Source: Galbitalea sp036495225 (GTDB taxonomy: Bacteria > Actinomycetota > Actinomycetes > Actinomycetales > Microbacteriaceae). From it: 56,153 nt of DNA. Both the position numbers and the translations under genes were made by a program. How positions within the stretch are numbered: position 1 is the first letter of the stretch; each line of letters begins with the position of its first letter. Below, piece after piece: positions 50,168 through 56,153 of the stretch. Where the stretch lies: assembly GCA_036495225.1 (NCBI GenBank), contig DASXNG010000292.1, positions 1 through 56,153 of the forward strand, in the 5' to 3' direction. The notes beneath the pieces are model-generated. The model worked only from the letters and a program-made list of their open reading frames with translations, ran no database searches and was not told the DNA's origin.

Positions 50168-51043
50168 ATGACGAATTCCGACGCGGTGGTCTCGGTTCGT
50201 GACCTGCGCAAGAATTACGGGTCTTTCGGCGCGCTGAATGGCGTGAGCTTCGACATCCAGCGCGGTGAGACTTTCGCCCTGCTCGGTCCGAACGGGGCGG
50301 GCAAGAGCACCACCATCGAGATTCTGGAGGGCTACCGCGACCGCACAAGCGGCGAGGCGAGCGTGCTCGGAGTCGACCCGCAGCACGGGGGCATCCCCTG
50401 GAAGGCTCGCCTCGGAATCGTCCTGCAGGACACCGGCGAGAGCGGCGACGTAACCGTGCAGGAGCAGCTGTCGCACTTCGCCCGTTACTATCCGAATCCG
50501 CGGTCCGTCGACGAGGTGATCGCCTGGGTCGGCCTCGAGCAGAAGGCTAAGACGCTGATCCGCAAGTTATCCGGCGGCCAGCGCAGAAGAGTGGATGTCG
50601 CGCTCGGCATCATCGGCCGCCCGGAGTTGCTCTTTCTGGATGAACCGACGACCGGTTTCGATCCTGAGGCGCGCCGCAACTTTTGGGGGCTGATCGACCA
50701 GCTGAAGCGTGAGGGCGCCACCATCCTGCTCACGACCCACTACCTCGACGAGGCGGCACACCTGAGTGACCGCGCGGGCATCATTGCGGGAGGCAAACTC
50801 ATCGACATCGGCAGGATCAGTGAGATTGGCGGCGCGGACGCGCGGATACCAATCGTCCGGTGGACGGATGCGTCTGGCCAGCAGCAACAACGTACTAACG
50901 AACCGGGTGCGGTGGTCGCAGATCTCGTGAAACGCATCGGAGAGCCGAAAGACCTTGAGGTGGTTCGACCGAGCCTCGAGGACGTCTACCTCGATTTGGT
51001 GCGCGAGTACGACAAAGAGTCCGAACTGGAGGCCGCTAAATGA
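50168..51043 (+). CDS. ABC transporter ATP-binding protein (ABC-2 type exporter)
   Basis: A 291-residue ATPase: Walker A GPNGAGKST near 43, signature LSGGQRRRVDVAL, Walker B LLFLDEPTTGFDPEA and switch His in TTHYLDEA. The C-terminal tail after about 220 is the DrrA-type extension. It pairs with the following ABC-2 permease, whose ATG overlaps its stop (ATGA). Such pairs export drugs or lipids. No regulator is adjacent. CAGCAT lies six bases before the ATG, compatible with leaderless initiation. Confidence 0.93.
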   Translation: MTNSDAVVSVRDLRKNYGSFGALNGVSFDIQRGETFALLGPNGAGKSTTIEILEGYRDRTSGEASVLGVDPQHGGIPWKARLGIVLQDTGESGDVTVQEQLSHFARYYPNPRSVDEVIAWVGLEQKAKTLIRKLSGGQRRRVDVALGIIGRPELLFLDEPTTGFDPEARRNFWGLIDQLKREGATILLTTHYLDEAAHLSDRAGIIAGGKLIDIGRISEIGGADARIPIVRWTDASGQQQQRTNEPGAVVADLVKRIGEPKDLEVVRPSLEDVYLDLVREYDKESELEAAK

Positions 51044-51888
51044 CCACGACTGATGTCGGCACAACGCCGGCGCTGCCAGCCGGGCGCTCCATCACGCTCG
51101 GCTTTAGTCGCATTCGCTACGAGTTCCGGCAGTACTTCCGTCGCGGCGACGCCATCTTCTTCACGTTCCTGTTTCCGGTCGTGATGCTGACGATCTTCTC
51201 GGTAGCGTTCACCAACATCAGCTTCGGCCACTACCCGGACGGCACGAAGGTCAACGCGGCCGACTACTACCTGCCGGCCATGCTCGCCGCAGGCATCCTA
51301 TTGAGCGGCCTTCAAAACATGGCGATCGAGATCGCTGGCGAGAAAAGCGATGGAACCCTCAAGCGCCTGGCCGGCTCGCCCCTCCCGGTGATGAGCTACT
51401 TCTGGGGCAAGATCGGGCAGGTTCTCATCACGGGAGCGATGCAGTCTGCCCTGCTGATTCTCGTGGCCGGGCTGGTCTTCCGTGTTCCGTTGCCGACGGA
51501 TGTCTCGTCGTGGCTCACGTTCCTGTGGGTGTTTCTGCTCGGCGTGACCACGTGCGCGATCCTGGGCATTGCGCTGAGCGCACTGCCGCGCAGCGGTCGG
51601 AGTGCGACGGCAGTGATCATCCCGATCACGCTGATCCTGCAATTCATTTCCGGGATCTATCTGCCGTTCTCCGGCTTGCCGACGTGGCTGCAGACCTTCG
51701 CAAGCCTGTTCCCCCTGAAGTGGCTGGCCCAGGGCATGCGGTCGGTGTTCCTGCCCGACTCGTTCAAGGCGGCCGAGGTCGGCGGCACCTGGAACCTCGA
51801 AGGCGTAGCGATCGTCACGGGCATCTGGCTGGTCCTCGGGCTCATCGTCTGCCGCCTGACCTTCCGGTGGATCCGCAAGGACAGCTAG
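51040..51888 (+). CDS. ABC-2 type permease
   Basis: A 282-residue six-helix permease of the ABC-2 (DrrB) family. The N-terminal cytoplasmic stretch RIRYEFRQYFRRGDAIFFTFLFPVVML leads into the first helix; the family motif is seen near the C-terminus (SGIYLPFSGLPTWLQTFASLFPLKWLAQGMRS). Translationally coupled to the ATPase gene. Substrate unknown. Confidence 0.93.
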   Translation: MTTTDVGTTPALPAGRSITLGFSRIRYEFRQYFRRGDAIFFTFLFPVVMLTIFSVAFTNISFGHYPDGTKVNAADYYLPAMLAAGILLSGLQNMAIEIAGEKSDGTLKRLAGSPLPVMSYFWGKIGQVLITGAMQSALLILVAGLVFRVPLPTDVSSWLTFLWVFLLGVTTCAILGIALSALPRSGRSATAVIIPITLILQFISGIYLPFSGLPTWLQTFASLFPLKWLAQGMRSVFLPDSFKAAEVGGTWNLEGVAIVTGIWLVLGLIVCRLTFRWIRKDS

Positions 51889-51935
51889 AGGTACAGCGGG
51901 GGGTCGAGCAGCCGCACGTAACGGTTGCGACAGGT

Positions 51936-52002
51936 AAAGGTGCTCGGTTGTCACAAATGTGCCCGGGCGCCCGAACACAGATGTCCCAACCGAGCACGTT
52001 TG
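51936..52002. repeat. Long nested intergenic palindrome
   Basis: GTGCTCGGTTG (51940-51950) pairs with CAACCGAGCAC (51987-51997). Inside, ACA.TGTG/CACA.TGT and CGGG/CCCG extend the pairing to almost the whole 66 bases. It lies just after the ABC permease stop and may serve as its terminator. Confidence 0.75.
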
Positions 52003-52034
52003 CTCGCGCAGAAAGGGTCTTGACCTCAGTTGCG

Positions 52035-52058
52035 ATGTAACTCGGCGCCGAGTTACAT
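52035..52058. repeat. Perfect 24-bp palindrome
   Basis: ATGTAACTCGGC followed by its exact reverse complement GCCGAGTTACAT. No spacer. It stands in the gene-free gap between the ABC permease and murB, where both neighbours converge, so it is not an obvious promoter operator. Confidence 0.85.
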
Positions 52059-52088
52059 GTTCGTGACACTTCGGCAAGCTCAGTACAA

Positions 52089-52129
52089 GGATCTCGACGA
52101 CGGCGCGCTGCGCGGCGCCTGCTCGATCC
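52089..52129. repeat. REP-like element before murB stop
   Basis: GGATCTCGACGACGGCGCG...CGCGGCGCCTGCTCGATCC, a 41-bp imperfect palindrome. It resembles the sequence captured in dnaX (GGTCTCGACGACGCCGATCG...GGCTGCTCGACC at about 8823-8863). It lies at the 3' end of murB on the other strand. Confidence 0.7.
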
Positions 52130-52141
52130 CCAGAACTGTCG

Positions 52142-53275
52142 CTACAGGGTCAGCCCCACCAGCACCGGCTCGGGCTGCAGCTGCACGCCGAACTCCGCGA
52201 ACACGCGCGTCTGCACGAATCTCGCGAGCTCGACAATGTCCTCCGCGGTCGCCCCACCGGCATTGATGAGCGCGAGGGTGTGCCTCGACGACACTGCGGC
52301 GCGCGATCCCGGCAGCGAGAAACCTCGCGAAATGCCGGCCTTCTCGATCAGCCAGGCGGCGCTGAGCTTGACGCGATACTCCCCAGCCACGCGCGGAACA
52401 GCTGGCGCAGCACCAAGGGGCACCGCGACATCCCGCTCCTCGGGCGCCGTTGGCCAGCGGGGCGCGTCCTGCGGCAAACCCCGAGCGAAGTTCTCGCTCA
52501 CGATCGGATTGGTGAAGAAGGAGCCGGCACTGTAGGAGTCCGGATCCGCGTCGTCGAGCAGCATTCCCTTCGCCGCTCGCAGGGACAGCACCGTCGCGCG
52601 CAGCTCTTCGACCGGTACCCGATCTCCGATGCGAACCCCGAGCGCGGTTGCCAACTGGTCATAGGCGATTGGCGCGCTGAGTGCTGGACGCCCGGGCGCA
52701 TCTTCTCCGAGCTCGAGTTCGATCGAAACAACCACGCCCTGACGACCGTGTTTGATGATTGACGTTCGGTAGCCGAGCCCGAGTCGCGATGCCGGGATGC
52801 GCTCAAGGTCGCCGGTCAGGTAGTCGAGAAACTCGACAGCAACGAGGCTCGAGCCAACCTCCTGGCCGTACGCGCCAATGTTTTGGATTGGCGCGGCCCC
52901 GCTCGACCCAGGTATGCCTGACAACGCCTCGATTCCGCTCCAGCCGTTTGCCACCGCGTGGGCGACCAGTTCATCCCATGGCTCGCCGGCCTGTACTCGC
53001 AATCGCACGGCTCGGTCGCCAAGATAGGACGACGGTCGCAGCGCCGGCGTTGTGGCTTGGATTCGTTCGATCCCCCGCGTGAGGATGCGCACCACCGGCC
53101 CATCGAAACCGTCGTCCGAGACCACGACGTTGGAGCCGCCGCCGAGCAGAAGCGGTTCTTCCCCGTCAGCCCAGAGGTCGCGAACGGTCTCGACCAGCTC
53201 ATCCCGGCTCGATGGTTCGAGGATGCGCTCGGCTTCGCCACCCACGCGCAGGGTGGTCAGGTCGGCGAGTCTCAT
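52142..53275 (-). CDS. murB: UDP-N-acetylenolpyruvoylglucosamine reductase
   Basis: A 377-residue MurB, which completes UDP-MurNAc synthesis for peptidoglycan. The FAD-binding half has LTTLRVGGEAERILEPSSRDEL and LLGGGSNVVVSDDGF; NIGAYGQEV and the catalytic serine in YSAGSFFTNPIVS are conserved. Longer than E. coli MurB only at loops. The start overlaps the hadB stop by four bases, completing a hadA-hadB-murB operon. Confidence 0.96.
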   Translation of the reverse strand: MRLADLTTLRVGGEAERILEPSSRDELVETVRDLWADGEEPLLLGGGSNVVVSDDGFDGPVVRILTRGIERIQATTPALRPSSYLGDRAVRLRVQAGEPWDELVAHAVANGWSGIEALSGIPGSSGAAPIQNIGAYGQEVGSSLVAVEFLDYLTGDLERIPASRLGLGYRTSIIKHGRQGVVVSIELELGEDAPGRPALSAPIAYDQLATALGVRIGDRVPVEELRATVLSLRAAKGMLLDDADPDSYSAGSFFTNPIVSENFARGLPQDAPRWPTAPEERDVAVPLGAAPAVPRVAGEYRVKLSAAWLIEKAGISRGFSLPGSRAAVSSRHTLALINAGGATAEDIVELARFVQTRVFAEFGVQLQPEPVLVGLTL

Positions 53276-53682
53276 GCCGCAGCCAGCGCCACCAGCACCT
53301 GCGCCTTGCCCAGCACGGTGGCGCCGTTGAAGGTCACCGTCAGGTCGATGCGGGCGCCATCATCCGTCAGGACCCCGACCTTCGCAACGACTGTCACGGT
53401 CGCGCCATCCGCTGGGTCGACGAGCACGGGCTTCGTGAACCTCACCTGGTAGTCGAGCACCGTTCCGCGCCTGCCCAGCCATTCGATCACCGGCTGAACG
53501 GCGACACCCATGGTCAACATTCCGTGCGCGAGCACGCCGTCGAGGCCAACACTTCTGGCAACGTCATCGCGGTAATGGATCGGATTGAAGTCTCCGGACG
53601 CACCCGCGTAACGCACCAGGGCGTCCCTGGTCAGTTGATAGGTCTTCTCGGCGACGACTTCGCCCGGCTCCAGGGCGGCCAC
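53272..53682 (-). CDS. MaoC-like dehydratase, HadB-type
   Basis: A 136-residue hot-dog-fold protein with the hydratase-2 motif YAGASGDFNPIHYRDDVARSVGLDGVLAHGMLTMG containing the catalytic Asp/His. In mycobacteria HadB pairs with HadA as a fatty-acid (3R)-hydroxyacyl-ACP dehydratase. Here it overlaps the HadA-like gene by one base and murB by four. The organism lacks obvious mycolate genes in this window, so its fatty-acid substrate is open. Confidence 0.9.
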   Translation of the reverse strand: MAALEPGEVVAEKTYQLTRDALVRYAGASGDFNPIHYRDDVARSVGLDGVLAHGMLTMGVAVQPVIEWLGRRGTVLDYQVRFTKPVLVDPADGATVTVVAKVGVLTDDGARIDLTVTFNGATVLGKAQVLVALAAA

Positions 53683-54128
53683 TATTCGTCTCCCCTGACA
53701 ACGAGAGTCGAGATCGCGGTGACGACATGGTCTCCGCTGGCGTCCGTGATGGATGACTCTGCCGTGACCATGCTGTGAGCGCCGAGCGATTTGACGCTCG
53801 AGACCGTGAGTCTTGCGGTGAGCTCGTCGCCGGCAACGATGGGCCGCGTGTAGGTGAATCGCTGGTCACCGTGCACGACACGTGAAAAGTCGATGCCCGC
53901 GTCTGGTGCGGCGAGCAGCTGAGCGAGCGTGCTCTCCTGAACGACGACAGCGAAAGTTGGCGGAGCGACAACGTCCGTGTAGCCAGCGGCCTTGGCTGCC
54001 GCCGGGTCAAAGTTCAGGTCGCTGGTAGAAAAAACGGCTTTCGCAAATTCGCGCACCTTCTCTCGACCGACGAGATAGGGAGCTGTTGGCGGGAACTCGC
54101 GTCCCTGCAGTTCAGGATTCACTGGCAC
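53682..54128 (-). CDS. MaoC-like N-terminal protein, HadA-type
   Basis: A 148-residue FAS1-type dehydratase half starting at GTG 54128: LQGREFPPTAPYLVGREKVREFAKAVF and FAVVVQESTLAQLLAAPDAGIDFSRVVHGDQRFTYTRPIVAGDEL. Such HadA proteins lack the catalytic dyad and pair with HadB. TAAGCT lies six bases before the GTG with no Shine-Dalgarno, so the mRNA is probably leaderless. rpmG, which usually accompanies hadA in mycobacteria, is not seen. Confidence 0.9.
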   Translation of the reverse strand: MPVNPELQGREFPPTAPYLVGREKVREFAKAVFSTSDLNFDPAAAKAAGYTDVVAPPTFAVVVQESTLAQLLAAPDAGIDFSRVVHGDQRFTYTRPIVAGDELTARLTVSSVKSLGAHSMVTAESSITDASGDHVVTAISTLVVRGDE

Positions 54129-54195
54129 CCGGCCAGCTTATTCTGAGTGCACTTTGACCGGCGCATGCTGTTGGCCGACGCGGTGCGCCATACGC

Positions 54196-54229
54196 AAAAC
54201 CCCCGGTCGACCGTCATGGTCGCCGGGGG
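54196..54229 (-). terminator. Terminator of the 27-residue peptide gene
   Basis: CCCCCGG-cgACC and GGTcga-CCGGGGG pair around ATGACG, followed on the minus strand by TTTTG. It is 41 bases after the peptide stop and 68 bases before hadA, and separates the two units. Confidence 0.85.
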
Positions 54230-54269
54230 CTTCGGGGGTTCTGGTTTGCGACCAGCTAGCTAGTAGTGA

Positions 54270-54353
54270 CTACTGGCAGCTGTCGCACTGCAGAAGATCC
54301 ATTGGGTCGACGGGAACTGCGTAGCCGCCGATCGTTTCGCTGTCGTTCTCCAT
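54270..54353 (-). CDS. 27-residue peptide with C-terminal CDSC motif
   Basis: A tiny gene below usual ORF cut-offs. It begins MENDSETIGGYAVPVDP and ends MDLLQCDSCQ. The ATG is preceded by a full AGGAGGT Shine-Dalgarno six bases upstream, unlike most neighbours, which are leaderless or weakly marked. A promoter with ATGACA and TATAGT 18 bases apart lies about 80 bases upstream, an inverted repeat overlaps the -35, and a Rho-independent terminator follows. The peptide is acidic with no signal sequence or membrane helix. A CXXC-like tail could bind metal or be modified, as in RiPP precursors, but no modification enzyme is adjacent. Family not recognised. Confidence 0.75.
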   Translation of the reverse strand: MENDSETIGGYAVPVDPMDLLQCDSCQ

Positions 54354-54438
54354 GGTTACCTCCTAAGTTCAGATAAAGGTGCGAAGTTTGAGTAAAGCTT
54401 TTGCCCCCGCATCGGATAACTCCGTGGGGAGATTTCCC

Positions 54439-54471
54439 ACTATATAACCGGAATGACACGATTGTCATTCC
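54439..54471 (-). promoter_or_regulatory. Promoter and operator of the peptide gene
   Basis: -10 TATAGT (54439-54444) and -35 ATGACA (54463-54468) are 18 bases apart on the minus strand. The inverted repeat GGAATGACA-N4-TGTCATTCC (54450-54471) has perfect 9-base arms and covers the -35, so a dimeric repressor or activator is likely. It is one of the best promoters in the window. Confidence 0.72.
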
Positions 54472-54623
54472 ACTACATCTAGTGTTTTCGGCGTGTCGTG
54501 ATTAATTTCAGAATAGGCGCTGCCACTGACATTTCGGGCCGCCTTCAGGGCGCTGAATAGCCAGGACGATCTCACCCAATTAGTGCGTCATCGTTAACTT
54601 CTCGTGCGCGCATAGTTGGCCTC

Positions 54624-56153
54624 ATGAGCACAACACAAACGGTCGTTGACGCAGAAACGCCCCGCAGTTCGGCGGACTACCCACTCATCGCGAATCATGG
54701 ACTCATCGGTGACCTGCAGACCTCGGCGCTCGTGTCGACCGATGGCACGATCGACTGGTTCTGCAGCCCACGATTCGATTCGCCGAGCATTTTCGCCTCC
54801 CTTCTTGACCATGAGAAAGGCGGCCATTTCAGCACTCGCCCCGTGGTTGACGCGTTCGAGACAAAACAGCTGTACCTGCCGGACACGGCGATCCTCATCA
54901 CGCGATTTCTCACGGATGCCGGTGTCGGTGAAATTGTCGATTTCATGACCATCACTGAGGACGATCCGACCGATGGCCACCAACTCGTCAGGCTCGTTCG
55001 GTGCGTTCGAGGTTCGATGACATTCGAAATCGATGTCGCGCCACGATTCGACTACGGGCGTCGCTCTCACGTCGTGCACGTCACGGACGAGGGCGCCAGC
55101 TTTGACGCTGGCGAGTTCGCACTGACGCTGAGCATCGTGCGCGAGGAAGCCGATGAACAACTGGCGAGCTACAAGATCACCGAAGAAGGTGACGTCCACG
55201 TTTCGCTGACCCTCGCGGAGGGTGAGGTGCGGGGGGTCGTTCTCGAAACCGGACTCGGGCTGAAGCCCAGACTAATCAGCCCGGCCGCAGCTCAGCAGGC
55301 CTCGGACGAGACAGCAAAGTTCTGGCAGGAGTGGGTCAGCAAATCGACGTACACCGGCCGTTGGCGAGAGGCACTCGAGCGATCTGCGATCACGCTGAAA
55401 CTACTGACCTACGCACCGACTGGCGCACTGGTCGCCGCACCAACCGCTGGCCTGCCTGAGCAGGTCGGCGGTGAGCGCAACTGGGACTACCGCTTCACCT
55501 GGGTACGCGATGGTTCGTTCTCTGTGCATGCGCTCACGAGGATGGGGTTCACCGACGAGGCGATTGCGTTTAGCGCGTGGCTGCGTGATCGAGTTGAACA
55601 GCATCAGGACAGCGACACGGGCCCACTGAACATCATGTATCGCATCGATGGCGACCCGAACCTCGAAGAAGAAATCATTGAGGGCTGGGAGGGCTACCGC
55701 AAGTCGTATCCAGTGCGGATCGGCAACGGAGCGGCCGGCCAGTTGCAGCTCGACATTTACGGGGAATCGATGGATGCCGTGTATTTTCTCGACAATCTCG
55801 GGCTCAAAATCGGCCAGCGAGGCTGGCTGGCGATCTCTGAAAACATGAACTGGCTGGCGGACAACTGGGATCAGCCGGAGGAGGGCATCTGGGAGACCCG
55901 CGGAGGCCGCAAGGACTTCACCTATGGCCGCCTGATGTGCTGGGTTGCCTTCGATCGCGCGATACGACTGGCGACCGCGCACGGCAGACCAGCGCCGCTT
56001 GAGCGGTGGATCACCGAACGCGACGCCATCTACAACCAGATCATGACCAAGGGCTGGAGCGAGGAGCGCCAGGCCTTCGTGCAGCAGTACGGAGAGACCG
56101 TGCTGGATGCGTCGCTGCTCAACATGGCGCAGGTCGGGTTCCTATCCCCAAGC
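54624..56153 (+). CDS. Glycoside hydrolase family 15 protein, partial
   Basis: A GH15 (glucoamylase/trehalase) protein open through the right edge: 510 residues visible of a usual 590-620. The N-terminal beta-sandwich begins YPLIANHGLIGDLQTSALVSTDGTIDWFCSPRFDSPS, characteristic of the actinobacterial trehalase-like group. The catalytic (alpha/alpha)6 domain has ERNWDYRFTWVRDGSFSVHAL and EGWEGYRKSYPVRIGNGAAGQ, carrying the general-acid Glu. The ATG is seven bases after CATAGT with no Shine-Dalgarno. Divergent from the 27-residue peptide gene across a 270-base gap. Alpha-trehalose or a maltooligosaccharide is the likely substrate. Confidence 0.93.
   Translation, partial: MSTTQTVVDAETPRSSADYPLIANHGLIGDLQTSALVSTDGTIDWFCSPRFDSPSIFASLLDHEKGGHFSTRPVVDAFETKQLYLPDTAILITRFLTDAGVGEIVDFMTITEDDPTDGHQLVRLVRCVRGSMTFEIDVAPRFDYGRRSHVVHVTDEGASFDAGEFALTLSIVREEADEQLASYKITEEGDVHVSLTLAEGEVRGVVLETGLGLKPRLISPAAAQQASDETAKFWQEWVSKSTYTGRWREALERSAITLKLLTYAPTGALVAAPTAGLPEQVGGERNWDYRFTWVRDGSFSVHALTRMGFTDEAIAFSAWLRDRVEQHQDSDTGPLNIMYRIDGDPNLEEEIIEGWEGYRKSYPVRIGNGAAGQLQLDIYGESMDAVYFLDNLGLKIGQRGWLAISENMNWLADNWDQPEEGIWETRGGRKDFTYGRLMCWVAFDRAIRLATAHGRPAPLERWITERDAIYNQIMTKGWSEERQAFVQQYGETVLDASLLNMAQVGFLSPS

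Noticed and set aside
54270..54353. SCIFF or mycofactocin-type precursor
   Set aside because: The cysteine number, length and C-terminal residues do not fit, and no radical SAM maturase or other modification gene is adjacent.
55401..55982. A minus-strand frame of 193 codons at the right edge, with others near 54.6-55.2 kb
   Set aside because: They are antisense to the GH15 gene, which runs open to the window edge and shows clear family motifs.

Overview
The window is a GC-rich chromosomal segment of an actinobacterium, most likely a member of the Microbacteriaceae (Micrococcales). The pointers are the actinobacterial gene order around tRNA-Trp-secE-nusG-rplK-rplA with hadAB and murB close by, a NusG with a long acidic N-terminal extension, an SRP RNA gene beside dnaX, a gram-positive type LexA box, frequent GTG starts and many starts without a Shine-Dalgarno sequence but with a -10 hexamer 6-7 nt upstream. 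No prophage, integrase, transposase or CRISPR array is visible; this is core chromosome with small accessory insertions and many intergenic palindromes.

Layout. 1-5.1 kb: a sensor kinase, an SOS-box-controlled radical SAM gene, mqo, and a DUF559-like gene. 5.1-10.4 kb: asd-lysC, recR, dnaX and the SRP RNA. 10.4-14.5 kb: a membrane protein, the ackA-pta pair and tRNA-Ser(GGA), followed by two truncated copies of the tRNA 3' end, each in a structured repeat unit. 14.8-21 kb: small regulator/target pairs (LysR with a TDT transporter, MarR with a VOC protein, an ArsR-SRPBCC-DHFR-like operon) plus short hypotheticals. 20.8-23.1 kb: an oxidoreductase/saccharopine-dehydrogenase-like pair.

23.1-29.6 kb is a xylan/xyloside module: a ROK regulator and GH1 beta-glucosidase on one strand, and an acetyl-xylan-esterase-like CE7 enzyme, xylA and xylB on the other. 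Deacetylation and glycoside cleavage would feed xylose into isomerase and kinase and on to the pentose phosphate pathway. 29.6-32.9 kb encodes two polytopic glycosyltransferases. 32.9-36 kb holds metB, a cystathionine beta-synthase and a NUDIX gene. 36-39.3 kb holds an ABC exporter and an orphan substrate-binding lipoprotein.

39.7-49.6 kb contains ribosomal genes (rplJL with an attenuated leader; rplKA; nusG; secE; tRNA-Trp), interrupted by a response regulator-kinase-epimerase operon, a YqaJ-like nuclease, two membrane proteins and an acetyltransferase. 50.1-54.1 kb has an ABC-2 exporter pair and the hadA-hadB-murB operon. At 54.27-54.35 kb lies a 27-codon gene with its own promoter, operator-like inverted repeat, full Shine-Dalgarno and terminator; it is the most attractive unexplained locus. 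The window ends inside a GH15 family gene.

The most notable non-coding structures are the tandem tRNA-Ser 3'-end units, a 323-bp foldback element at 49.8-50.1 kb, a dispersed 85-bp palindrome present twice, and a REP-like sequence that appears to have been captured inside the dnaX coding region.
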